From NCBI GenBank assembly GCA_049999765.1, contig JBNGIQ010009496.1, forward strand, positions 135,213-199,212: a DNA stretch of 64,000 bases. Direction: 5' to 3'. The notes beneath the pieces were generated by a model that made no database searches, had not been told where the DNA came from, and worked only from the letters and a program-made list of their open reading frames with translations. A program made the position numbers and the translations under genes. Positions within the stretch are counted from its first letter, which is position 1. Each line of letters begins with the position of its first letter. Below are positions 24,719 through 44,962 of the stretch, piece by piece. The stretch comes from Phaeoceros laevis (Eukaryota > Anthocerotophyta > Anthocerotopsida > Notothyladales).

Positions 24719-25280
24719 GTGCTAGAGAGACTTAGCGGACACACAATGTTGTATGTCCATTTCCCTCCCGTACACTCATGCGGAAATGTGGGGCTCAGAA
24801 AAATCTGGTGTTGGGGTGACAGACTTGATGATCGCACTGTCAAGCTTGGGTACAGATCTTATACTACTATGGATGTCAACATGAAGGTGTTCAACACGGT
24901 GGCCAAACCTGGTGTTCATGTGGTGCTCTGGACATTATACGTGCACATGTTTAACAGGGTAAACCTAGCACTTGAGGCCATTCAACTGTACAATGAGATG
25001 CGCAGTACAAGTTTGGAGGCAGATTGGACTTCACATTTTTCTCGCTGCCCTGCAAGCTTGTGCAAGAGCGAAAGATGTGCAATCGGGCATGCAGGTGTAA
25101 AGGGATGTGTTGGAGAGTGGCATTCGCCCTAACTATTTTGATTGCAACTGTGTATTGTATGCAAAGTTGGAAGACGTATGCGAAGTGTTTGACAGTATGT
25201 CCTCCTCTAACTCCTTGGCCCTCGGCATTGCATTTCTGGTGTCGTATCGCTCACTATATATGGACTAAAGCAGAGAAGGA
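24719..25280 (+). pseudogene. Relic of a pentatricopeptide repeat (PPR) gene
   Basis: Plus-strand text resembles one to two PPR units. One frame reads VFNTVAKPGVHVVLWTLYVH and then LALEAIQLYNEMRSTSLEAD. After a frame change near 25030 it continues as FLAALQACARAKDVQSGMQV, an in-frame TAA, RDVLESGIRPNYFDCNCVLY and CEVFDSMSSSNSLALGIAF. This is the PLS-type plant PPR pattern (VFDxMxKPDVVSW..., ...ALQACA...). Living PPR proteins are organellar RNA-binding factors of many repeats; here only a fragment survives with a frameshift and stops, so it is dead. Confidence 0.7.
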
Positions 25281-25714
25281 TCTACCGATTTATCATCACT
25301 GTCTTAATATTCGTCATGGCAAGGAGTAACTCAGCAGACGAGCATGACTTTTTAATATGGGATTTTGCCCAAACATTGAGTGATATCATTCCTGCCGAAG
25401 AGTTGATCCCTGTAGGGGTGCAAGCAAGGTGAGTTTTGTCTTCGTATGGACCATCAAGCAAGTAATTCTTCTCCTTCTTCTTCTTCTTCATCTAGTATCC
25501 AATATATAATTTGTGGTACTTGACTTTTAACTATTTTGAGCTTTTTTGCCTTGTCTTTTATGGTATGACCAGATGACCAAGGAAGTGCCGCATTTCAAGG
25601 GGTTCTCATGGCGGCAGCTGAAGTAAGTTTCTTGCAAGCTGAAGCTGAAGCTGACATGGATGTATCGGCAAGCATGGCAACCATAGCCAGACATATCTTC
25701 TATACCTTCTATAT
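25281..25714. other. Stretch with no gene recognised
   Basis: AT-rich with a CTTCTT run near 25470-25490. Nothing recognised as gene or RNA. Confidence 0.4.
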
Positions 25715-25890
25715 CTTCATTTTGAATGAGTATGCAACTACCTTCTTCTTCATCGTTAACATTACTACTTTGTGTGGTATCATAATTTTGTGTGGTCTCA
25801 TAACTTTTTTGGAGGAAAGTTATGATACCACACAAAGTAATAATATTAACGATCAAGACGAAGGTACTAGCGTACTCATTCAAAACGAAG
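25715..25890. repeat. Long inverted repeat (fold-back), arms of about 71 bp
   Basis: The left arm 25715-25785 and the reverse complement of the right arm 25820-25890 agree at about 63 of 71 positions by eye. The 34-bp spacer contains a second partial copy of the inner arm (GTGTGGTCTCATAACTTT). Transcribed from either strand, it would form a long hairpin. Because the arms mirror each other, both strands encode similar peptides (NEYATTF...IVNITTLCGII on plus, NEYASTF...IVNIITLCGII on minus). It could be a foldback transposon remnant, a small-RNA-producing hairpin or a chance inverted duplication. Confidence 0.85.
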
Positions 25891-26444
25891 ATTATGATAA
25901 CATTTCAGCTGAAGATAAAGATTACAATCTAGATATTTTAGATGAAAATTACGATATGGAAGATGACTGAAATGACTCCCTTCCTAAATAAAATTTTTGC
26001 ATAGTGCATTTGCACACTTACAAACTTTCTCGATTGAGATTTCACAATCATTGTATTTCCAACATTTGGGTGGGCATGCTGAGAAGCTAGCTTTGGCGTT
26101 TGGTCTCTCAAACGCTCCCAAAGGCACACCTCTGCTGGTAACGTAACGAAAAACCTGTGCAAAGACTCCAAGGGTGGAAAAGAGGGACATCGTGGGAAGG
26201 GACGCAAACGGTGTGCACATCGAACTATAGCAAACCTTGAAGACATAATGTGGCTAGAAAATTGGGCAGGTTTGCTTTTCTTCACAGGATGGTCTCAAGA
26301 GCTGTGATGGGTTCGAGTGAGACCGGGACCCCTTAATGAATCTGGGGCCCTTGAGGCAGCTAAAAGCTTGATACATATGCTGCCCAAGATTGATGTTTGC
26401 AAATGCAAGGAAAGGGCTTGGAACGGGCCAAGCTTAATGGGCTT
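25891..26444. other. Stretch with no gene recognised
   Basis: The plus-strand ORF that enters from the inverted repeat ends at 25970 in an acidic tail. The rest shows no protein family or structured RNA. Confidence 0.4.
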
Positions 26445-26588
26445 TCTTTAGTGTTTGATTTAAGCTGCTTTTCCTCAAGTGGCAATCACTCCATTGCATC
26501 TCAGAACTGGACTCAAATTTCGTGTTGCTTCGTCCTTGGTCACTCATTTCCTTTCTTGGAAGTAGAAACATGTTTGACAGATTATTTG
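26445..26588. repeat. Dispersed repeat, copy B
   Basis: Second copy, same orientation, of the 140-bp repeat at 23901-24041. The two bracket about 2.4 kb that holds the PPR relic and the inverted repeat. Confidence 0.8.
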
Positions 26589-26673
26589 TGAAAAGAAGAC
26601 GTGACCAGGGCATGTTTTCTCAAACCTGAAAGCGAACAGTCGAGGCCCCCCCGACTATTTCGAGCAGGAAAAC

Positions 26674-26755
26674 TGAATTGTCATTCACGAACTTGAAATT
26701 GGATTCATGAACAGTGAATTGTCATTCACGAACTTGAAATTGGATTCATGAACAC
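26674..26755. repeat. Tandem repeat, two units of 41 bp
   Basis: Units 26674-26714 and 26715-26755 are nearly identical, starting TGAATTGTCATTCACGAAC and ending GGATTCATGAACA. Lies in the 3' flank of the lectin kinase locus. Confidence 0.9.
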
Positions 26756-27052
26756 TGACAACTGAGCAGCTCGAGGTATGGCCATGGGTTGCTTTTTGCG
26801 CTGGTGTTTTGTTGTGCTTCAATAAAGAGAGAAGCCTGGCCGGAGCTCGATCAAACATAAGCAGGAAGTACATACGTTCTCTTTTTCTGAGCAATTTTTT
26901 TTGGGGGAAGTACATAATTCTTACTAGGAGATCGGGAGGCAGGAGAACTGTAGACTTTCTATGTCGAGTAGTAGTACAGGGTGCCTTAACTCTTTTCAAT
27001 AATAACCAGGAGGATAGCTTGAGGGGGTCAGTATGTCCCTCCTTCCAAAAAC

Positions 27053-29627
27053 TTACGGTTGGCATCCAGCAATCCATGTTACTTTGACAGGTGAATTCGT
27101 TGCCGGCACTTGCAAGAAGGATTTCTGCAGGCAAAAGATTTTGCAGATGCAGGTTCGGATTTCCTCCTCGCAGTGGATTGCTCCGTAGGCCGTGCTCACC
27201 TCCATGGGCTTCGCTGCTGAGTACTTCGTAGAGGAGCAAGATGACAGTTTCCCACGCAAGTCACTGTTATCAACAGCCGGCAAAGAGCCGGAGGAGGCAC
27301 TTGTGAAATCCTCCAAGTTAAGAGGTCGGCTTTCAAAAACTGCCTCTGGCCTGAACTGTGGCACAACAGGCAACGCCCTGTCTCCTCCCAGAATCATGAC
27401 TACCTGGCGCATGGAGGGCCTGGCAAGGGGGTCAGGATGGCAGCACAGCAGTGCCAGGCTCACCACCATGGTCATCTCCTGATCATCAAAGTCCCCAAAC
27501 AGGTTGGGATCTGCTGCATCCAAGTCTTTGGCCTGTGCGAAAAGCCCCACACCCAGTCCACCAGCACCACCTGCTCCGCCGGGACTCGGGACTCGATGGG
27601 TCTTCTCCCACATACCACCTCGAGCAGGAACACCCCAAAGCTGTACACATCACTCTTCTGTGTCGGCTTGCCTGCCCAAAAAAACATGAGTCAGCAGTTA
27701 ACTACAAAGCCCAGTCACTTACAAGTGCTGTTTGTTCGATTCAACAGGTGGAGGCCTGCAGGCAGTTAGCTACCCAGAACAGAACAGCAGGTGAAAAAAG
27801 TTGAAGAGAGCTCAGGGGCGAGGTAACCAAAGCTGCCAGCAACAGCAGTTGATTCCGGACCAAGCATGCTGTGATTGTAGGTCCGGGCCAGACCAAAATC
27901 CCCCAGCTTTGCATTGAACTTGGCATCCAGCATCACATTGCTGGCTCTGATATCTCGGTGCATGATGCGCTCGTCACATTCATCGTGCAAATAGGCCACG
28001 GCCGCTGCCACTCCACGAAACGCCTTCGCTCTACAAGGGTCCCAGCAACGAGTCAGACATTTCATGCCCTGATTCTACGAGCAGTATGCAAGCCCGAGAG
28101 CTTCTAAATTCATTAAACTCACCTGTTTTCCCATGTGAATGTGGGCGTCCGGGCCCCACCTGGCTTGAAGAGAAGCGAGTCCAGGCTGCCCCCAGGCAGG
28201 TAGTCATACACCAGCAAAAGTTGGCCTCGCTCATGGCACCAGCCTTGAAGTCTCACCAGGTTCCTGTGCCTGACCTTGCCGATGATCCTGATTTCTGCCA
28301 GAAACTCTTTCTCTCCCTGCTTGGAATCGTGCGCCACTCGCTTCACCGCTACCTCCACCCTGTTCCCCGGAAGAAAGCCCTTGTACACACTCCCAAACCC
28401 TCCCCGCCCTAGGGTTTGTTTGGGACTGAACTCCTCGGTGGCCAGGAAGAGCTCGTGGTAGGAAAACGACTTCGATGTCGGCATCCACATCGAACCTCCA
28501 CCTGCGCCGGTCGTCCCACCAGAAGTAGACGGAGAGTCCCAGGCCTGCCAGGAATGCGAGCACTGCCACCACCGCAGCGACCACGACTACCCGCAAGATG
28601 GCATTGCTACCTAGGCCTCCAGGCAGTATTTGTACATCAGGCAGTATTCCTGCTGTCAAGGGTGTCAAGGGTGATGCCACGGAATGCTTATCGAATGTCT
28701 TGAATCTAAATTCATATAGACGCACCGACCGGGAGCAAATATGATGGGTCGAGTTCGTGTAGTCCTCTTTGCAGCTCCGGATCGCAGCCGAGAAGCCAAC
28801 ATACATGTCATCCAGCACGATCTTGGAAAGATCAATTTCCCTCACCAAGGTGGCCTGGACAGGCCGTGAGGAGTTATATCGGTTTATCCTGATTTCCAGG
28901 CTCTGAGTAGGATTGTGATACTCAATCCACACCTGCACCCTGTTGGAAGGTTCCGACCTGTTGTAGACATCTCCACTCACAGTTGAAACTGACAAGGAGG
29001 TCATGTTTCCCACGTTGATGCCAATGTGGACGCCGTCGGGATCTCCAAACTCGGGATTCTTCAACATGTCCAGCTCCACCGCAACGGTGTGGGACATCGA
29101 TCTGGAGGGATCCGCAAGGCCAAGGTTGCCCCCACCTGCGCCTACGGTGTAGGCATCAGGGGCAATGATGAAGGCCGCTCCTTGGAACTAATGTCGCTAC
29201 GTGCACTCAAGTTGCTGCCGGGCCTGTACCGGCTGCCGTCGGCAAACTCTATTACGAAGCTGGTGCTGAAGGAAACAGTGCCGTTGTCCTGGCTGCGGGC
29301 TGCGGCGCAGATACGGATATGGATACAAGGGCATCTTGTCAAATGTCGGTTTCCTGAACTGGACAGGCTTCTCGTACAAGAATCTGGCTGCGGTTGCATC
29401 AAATGAAGCTCCACTTGGACTCGAGGACTGACGAGAACTCCAAATTTCGCCAAGCTCGAGCACGGGCAGCGCTAGCGGTGATGCCCAATCAGGAACCCGG
29501 ATGAAGTTTTCATAGGGCCCGTAGAAACAATTAAATCGACCAGCGGTGCAGCGCCCGTGAGTTGAGATGCGAAGATGCTCAAGTGTAAGCAGATGCAGAC
29601 CAGCAGCGATGTGCACACGCTCCCCAT
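27053..29627 (-). pseudogene. L-type lectin receptor kinase, interrupted by several frameshifts
   Basis: The order on the minus strand is that of a legume-lectin receptor-like kinase: signal peptide (MGSVCTSLLVCICLHLSIFA, start 29627), lectin domain pieces (ARFLYEKPVQFRKPTFDK; TVSFSTSFVIEF; AAFIIAPD; GGNLGLADPSRSMSHTVAVE; DMYVGFSAAI), transmembrane helix at about 28600-28530 (VVVVAAVVAVLAFLAGLGL), then kinase (GRGGFGSVYKG glycine loop, VAVKRV lysine, HRDIRASN catalytic loop, [19 protein letters not shown]). A normal small intron splits the kinase near 28122-28034. The domains lie in different frames at about five points: after the signal peptide, twice in the lectin, at about 28480-28450 just before the kinase, and at about 27560 in the kinase C-lobe. 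Such genes are usually intronless membrane receptors. Either this copy is dead or the assembly has several indel errors here. Confidence 0.82.
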
Positions 29628-30021
29628 TCGCGACTCGCGAGCTGCCCCTCACCCTCGATTTATCCCGCATTTTGCATCTCACTTTAGCGGCTGCTTTCTA
29701 CTACTAATAGGTTTTGTCTGTTTCGATTTAATAAACCATATGTGTTTGTTGACCGTCGCAGAAGCAGCGCCTAAGCGACAGCAAGTCTTCACACCCCGTT
29801 GCTCGCGGCCATGCCTCGGGGACTGTGCCTGTATTCGACTAATATGCTCGATGGGGAAGATGAATTGTAAACTTCGAAGCGGGAGTAGCTCTTGATGTCA
29901 AAAGTCACTCCGCTAAAACGCGAAAGCAGTCAGGGCGATTCTTTTTGGGAAACCTCACTAAGCTCAGAAGTCGCCTGGCCAACCGCATCACACACGGGTT
30001 TTATGTGTTATGCGGTTCACC
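29628..30021. other. Upstream flank of the lectin kinase locus
   Basis: No gene recognised. Contains an inverted repeat at its end. Confidence 0.4.
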
Positions 30022-30041
30022 TCAGGCAAACCGCATCACAC
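29981..30041. repeat. Inverted repeat with an extra direct copy
   Basis: AACCGCATCACACA at about 29981 is mirrored by TGTGTTATGCGGTT ending at 30017 (one mismatch in 14). A third copy, AACCGCATCACAC, follows at about 30029. The motif may be a protein-binding site or a transposon end. Confidence 0.65.
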
Positions 30042-30480
30042 CCAGGGGTAGGGTATCCAGCGGAAACAAAAATTCCCTGCACGTCTGAAGCTGGTGAGCA
30101 CACCTGAGAGGAACAAGAATCGATCCAGATGCACAGCCCACTTCTGCAACATAGTACAAAGTTACTGTATCCAATTTGCCACCCCTATATGAGAAGGAAA
30201 ACTTACTCTGGACACTATCTGCTGGAGAAACTGTGCTGCCAATGCACCCACTGACTTTGCCTGGAGCCCATTTTTGTGCAGCCAGATTCATCTGCTTCGT
30301 GACGCTAAGCTGCCAGCTGTAGAGCCATATACTTACCAGATTAACATATACTTACCATCAGGAGAAGTATATCTATCGAGGGCTATGCTCTCGAGGGGGT
30401 CGGTCAATCCCAGACATGGATATGGGCCATGGCTGTCGTAAGGCTTTTTTGGATGCCCCTGGGAGGGGTGCACCGCCGGT
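30022..30480 (-). other. Possible spliced transcript of unknown function
   Basis: On the minus strand, exon-like text SHGPYPCLGLTDPLESIALD followed by RYTSPD runs into two consecutive perfect donor sites, GGTAAGTAT, 19 bp apart near 30353 and 30334. An AG at about 30292 precedes ATGAATCTGGCTGCACAAAA, whose frame reads MNLAAQKWAPGKVSGCIGST and reaches another GTAAGT near 30210. A further exon-like piece ends at 30022. The family is not recognised, and it could be a small gene, a decayed gene or a non-coding transcript. Confidence 0.3.
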
Positions 30481-30810
30481 AGGTGCTGTGCTCTATCTAA
30501 CGGAGCACCACGGTAAGGACACTCTCTCGCTCTCTCACGTTCTCTCAGGTACAGGTTGACTTGGGGTAAATCTGCTCACCCTCCTCACTTTTGAGTTTCT
30601 TCGCAGACTCAAGTTAAATATCCAGATGTGTCAAGGACTCCGATCATGCCAGACGCTTCGAACTTCGAAGTTCGGACTCGTTCGACGTAAACCCAGCTCA
30701 TCATAATCGATGGCCATGTATTACATTAATGTCCCTTCCGAGATTGTCACTAAAGGTAGTTAAAAATAATCTCTGGTCCACAGGATCAGAACCCGTCAAA
30801 GAACCTACAA
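30481..30810. other. Intergenic, 3' flank of RPN11
   Basis: Contains a CT-rich microsatellite-like run near 30523-30548. No gene recognised. Confidence 0.4.
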
Positions 30811-32297
30811 TCAGAACACCACAGTGTCGAGCATGGTTCCCAGAGTCTGCACGATGTTGGAGGACATTAAATTCGACACATCTTCTTCTAGATGCTTCTT
30901 TGCATCTTGTCTACCTACATTTGCAATTGCCAATTTTTCTGGAGGTAGTTGGTCTTCTTCCTGGACAGCCTTATTGTACTTCGTTGACAAATCGAGCATC
31001 TCCTGCAACGTGGAGAAGTCCAACAGTGTCCAGTGAGGCTACCAAAGCACAAGCTTTGCGCTGCCATGAGCAAATCTGGTGCGGGTAGAAACAAAAGGAC
31101 TGTATTAATCTTACCTTGACAGTTTCCTCGTTTGTTTTCGAGTGTGCATCAAATGGCTGGAGCGTCAAGCCATCTGTCCATTTCTTCTTGTGCAGGTTGA
31201 GCAGCATTTTCTCCTCAAGCTCATTTTTCCGATAGTTTATACCAATCGAATAGTAGTGGCGATTAAGTCCATGAATAAGTGCCTACAGCAAGGAATGAGA
31301 AGCACACAGTGAGCAACTAATAGGCTTTCAAATGTTCATTTGCTGCACCAATGGCAGGAAACCTGACGATCACTTCACCTGAATGGAAGGTTTGTTTAAA
31401 TGGCCAAGATTGGATGTGGTTTGACGAGGTTCCTGGCCCAGCATCATGGTTTGTGGGTTGATGAGCCGAAATGCATCGATAACCACCTTTCCTTTCACAC
31501 TTTGGATAGGGTCGACTACAACAGCAACTGCCCTCTGATTCAGCTGCTCAAAACTCTGCAAGACAGGAACACTATTGGCAACCGAACCATCGTGGACAGT
31601 GCTGATCAAAATATTACAGGCCCACAGCAACTTCCAGTCAAGGGACGTGAACGGGGATAAGAAATTGATCTCCATGCAGACAAAGGTTGAAAAGAAGAAG
31701 GTTGCTTGCTTACCTGCTGGGTGTTGATATCGACTCCTGAAAGCCAGCAACCAAACCCAGGATGGGAATGATACCATCCAACCACCATCTCCGGCCTTGG
31801 CAACAAAAAGTCCAAAAACAGTCCAAAATCAGCGCCGATAACAAGAGCTCATCCCACACAATCGAGAAACCCTAGACAAAACGATGGTTCCATACCGGCC
31901 GGTCTGCTTCAACATGTCGAGCATTTTAGTCTGGAAAACTGGATCCACAGCCTCCACACTGACTCCTGTTCCGCTCTGCGGCATGGCAAATACATCCACC
32001 ACGCGCACCGTGTATTCGTCCACGAACTCACCGAGCATCAATCCCATCACCTCCATAGGCACTCCGGCTCTTCCTGCAAAACACAAAAACAATTGAGCAG
32101 CTAGAAACGTCCGTTGGCCTAAAAGAGCAAGGTAAAACTGCAACGCTCGACATACCGTGTTTTAACATCTTCAGCAGAGCCAGCGAACTGATATAAACCT
32201 GCTCAGAAGAGTCCACTAACGGCGAGTCGGGGTGTGGACCGCCCATACCGCCACCGCTACCGCCCACTCCTGAAAAGATTCGGTGCAACCTCTCCAT
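30811..32297 (-). CDS. RPN11: 26S proteasome lid deubiquitinase RPN11 (PSMD14)
   Basis: Six exons join in frame: 32297-32156, 32073-31896, 31795-31714, 31555-31379, 31282-31115 and 31002-30811. They give about 312 residues (the family has 308-311). The start is the ATG of [10 protein letters not shown], as in other RPN11 proteins. The MPN+/JAMM zinc site is complete: Glu about 55 ([12 protein letters not shown]) and [14 protein letters not shown] with His116, His118 and Asp129. The highly conserved C-terminal text ([42 protein letters not shown]) is intact. RPN11 cleaves whole ubiquitin chains from substrates as they enter the proteasome; it acts with RPN8 in the regulatory-particle lid in cytosol and nucleus. 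It is transcribed divergently from proteasome gene PAG1. No damage seen. Confidence 0.97.
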
Positions 32298-32534
32298 TGC
32301 GAAAATCAGCAACCTCCAAATTCTCCCACGCTACGCTGAGCACGAGGTATAAACCCTGGACCCAGAAGTAAGTACAGAAGTATTGACCTCCCAAAATAAA
32401 GTCCTCCTTCCGCAAAAGCTGCCCTAACGTGCTGAAGACAACAAGCCTCATTGCTGAGCACCTAGGCCATTGCTACTTGCGAATTCCGTCTGTCCATGCA
32501 GGCTGCCGCCAAGAGTTCACACAGTTGAAGTACA
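32298..32534. promoter_or_regulatory. Bidirectional intergenic region between two proteasome genes
   Basis: Only 237 bp separate the start codons of RPN11 (minus) and PAG1 (plus), so both 5' UTRs and both core promoters must fit here. A plus-strand TATAAA overlaps an AAACCCT telo-box-like word at about 32348-32356, a combination common in plant growth-related genes. An AGGCCATT word lies near 32465. Shared regulation of two subunits of one complex is inferred from the arrangement. Confidence 0.7.
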
Positions 32535-33422
32535 ATGAGCAGCATCGGCACTGGTTACGATCTGTCCGTAACCACTTTCTCCCCTGACGGACGAGTCTTT
32601 CAGATCGAGTATGCTACCAAGGCTGTGGACAACAGCGGTCAGTTCTGGTCTTGGTTGAGCTGAGCTGAGCCACTGTGCTTGTGGATGTGGTAGCCGAGCT
32701 CTTCATTGCACGTGGGGGACTAGTTTTAGGGTTGCCGTGCGCTTGTGTTGATTGTCGATACGGATGATGCAGGGACCGTCATTGGCATCAGGTGTAAGGA
32801 TGGGGTGGTTCTGGGAGTGGAGAAGCTGATTGCCTCGAAGATGTTGCTGGAGGGGAGCAACCGGAGGATCCACTCAGTGGACCATCACGCTGGCATGGCT
32901 ATGGCAGGGTTGGCAGCTGACGGGAGGCACATTGTAAGTCAAGCAAGAGGCGAGGCGCAGAACTACCGCAATTTCTACGGGGAGGATATCCCTGTGGCGG
33001 AGCTCTGCAACAGAGTAGCAAGTTATGTCCATCTATGCACTCTTTATTGGTGGCTCAGGCCTTTTGGGTCCTCGGCCATTCTAGGCGGGTTTGACAGGGA
33101 AGGGCCACAACTCTACATGATTGAACCTTCAGGAGTTGCTTACCGTTACTTCGGAGCCGCCATTGGGAAGGGACGCCAGGCCGCAAAAACGGAGATTGAG
33201 AAACTAAAACTTGCAGATATGACATGTAGAGAGGGTGTTATTGCTGTAGCCAAAATCATCTATGGTGTGCATGATGAGGCGAAGGACAAGGCTTTTGAAT
33301 TGGAGATGAGCTGGATTTGCGAGGAGTCCAAAAGAGAACACGAGCGTGTACCTGCCGACCTTCTGGCTGAGGCAGTCGCAGCTGCAAAGGCTGCACAGGA
33401 AGAGGATATGGATGCAGATTGA
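32535..33422 (+). CDS. PAG1: 20S proteasome subunit alpha type-7 / PSMA3 orthologue
   Basis: Two exons, 32535-32637 and 32773-33422, join in phase to about 250 residues, matching plant PAG1 (249). The N-terminus [20 protein letters not shown] carries the alpha-subunit signature. [18 protein letters not shown] and [12 protein letters not shown] are nearly invariant in the family, and the C-terminus ends in the acidic EEDMDAD tail. Alpha subunits are non-catalytic: they form the outer ring that gates the 20S core and docks the regulatory particle. The intron is 135 bp. The upstream partner is RPN11 on the other strand; downstream, the KDM5 gene converges with 529 bp between. Confidence 0.97.
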
Positions 33423-33951
33423 TTGCGATTCAGGTCAGGGGGTCAGGGAAGAGCTCATTTGAAGGATTAACATTTTACTCACATGGTAGTTAGCGACATT
33501 TGAGCCTAGCTTACAGGTTGGCATAACACCTACGTGCTGCTGGTTTACGTTAAGATTGATGAAACTCCTAAGATGGGAATAGAAAGTTCACGCTGAGTGT
33601 CGTCATTTGCAATTTCGGCTGCAAGTATCTAGTGAACTATGGTCCTTCCCGTGGGTTCGTGGTTTTCCATGCAGGCCTGGAACAAAAACATGCCGGTAAA
33701 AGCACGTGGTGAGATGTCAACTTTCGTTGCACACCAACCTTCCTTGGGTTCCAGGATTAATTATAATTCCATGCACATGTGTGAGCTGGTACTCCTACGA
33801 GTCCGAGACATTTGAACAGACGAAACAAGGCAAAGCATACCACCCGCACCTACCCACCTGGAAAAGCAATTTATTCATCATCGCCAAAGAATGTGGGCAT
33901 GTCCTCTACTTTGTACATAACATCTGGGGGGGGGGGGGATTGCTACCGTCT
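33423..33951. other. Convergent 3' flanks of PAG1 and the KDM5 gene
   Basis: Both 3' UTRs should lie here. A run of 13 G near 33926-33938 is the only low-complexity feature. No gene recognised. Confidence 0.5.
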
Positions 33952-44175
<10,224 letters not shown>

Positions 44176-44962
44176 GCCTCCGGAGAAGCTCCTATGTCGG
44201 CTTATTCTGTTAGCCTGACGAGAGGCTAACTTTGTCGACCAGGTCTTAACCGCGTCGATGTGCAGAACTGAAGAGATCGATGTTCAGGATAGCCCGCCGT
44301 GCCCTACTATGCAGCACACCGTTGCTGGCAAGGAAATAATTACATTTAGTGCGTTAAAGGTTTGTGAAGCGGATACCTGCTACCTCTCTCTAGGGCTTCG
44401 AAATTTTCGTTCGTCCGGCGAACAGGAGGAGCTTCGGAAAATGTTGTAGCAGGCTACTGGCTCGATGATAACGTGCGTTCCGCCATGGAAAAATCTGCCT
44501 TAGGGCTGAGGACTGCTGTGGAGCGTCGTCACGTGATGCTTGAGCAACAGGACACAGCCAGCACTTCGAAGGCATGTTTCCAACTGTGGAAATTGGTGGC
44601 TGTGATAGTCCATTAAGCTTCTGTGTCGTAGCACCTGCTCAGCACTGGAAGCCGCAGGTTTTCTAGGATTGAAGAGCATATCTAGCTGGTCTCACGTTTC
44701 CGTGCTCTGATTTGCATTCATTCAATTACGCGTCTTTCCCAGGTGGTTGTCAGGAATACTCATTCCATCAATGCTGTGAAGAGCTCTTCGTATTGAGCTT
44801 TTGTGAGTGTGGTTTGCAGGAAATCTTCTCCTTGACGAAAATGCTGGCTGAGAAGGAGTATCCTTGGGCCTACCTAGTTGCTATAAAAACAACAAGGGTT
44901 GGTAACTTCCCAGTTCATTGAGTCTTTTGAAAAGGCTGCTGCAGTGCTCTGCCCTTGACTCC
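44176..44962. promoter_or_regulatory. Divergent intergenic region between the KDM5 gene and shugoshin
   Basis: 787 bp between two start codons pointing away from each other, so it should contain both promoters and 5' UTRs. No clear TATA element was picked out. Short ORFs present are not convincing. Confidence 0.5.

Noticed and set aside
23901-26588. An LTR retrotransposon bounded by the 140-bp repeats
   Set aside because: The enclosed sequence shows no gag/pol motifs, primer-binding site or polypurine tract, and the repeats do not show clear TG..CA ends.
30325-30480. Possible U1 or other snRNA because of ATACTTACC words
   Set aside because: The rest does not match U1 or other spliceosomal RNAs. 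The words are better explained as reverse complements of two consensus splice donors on the minus strand.
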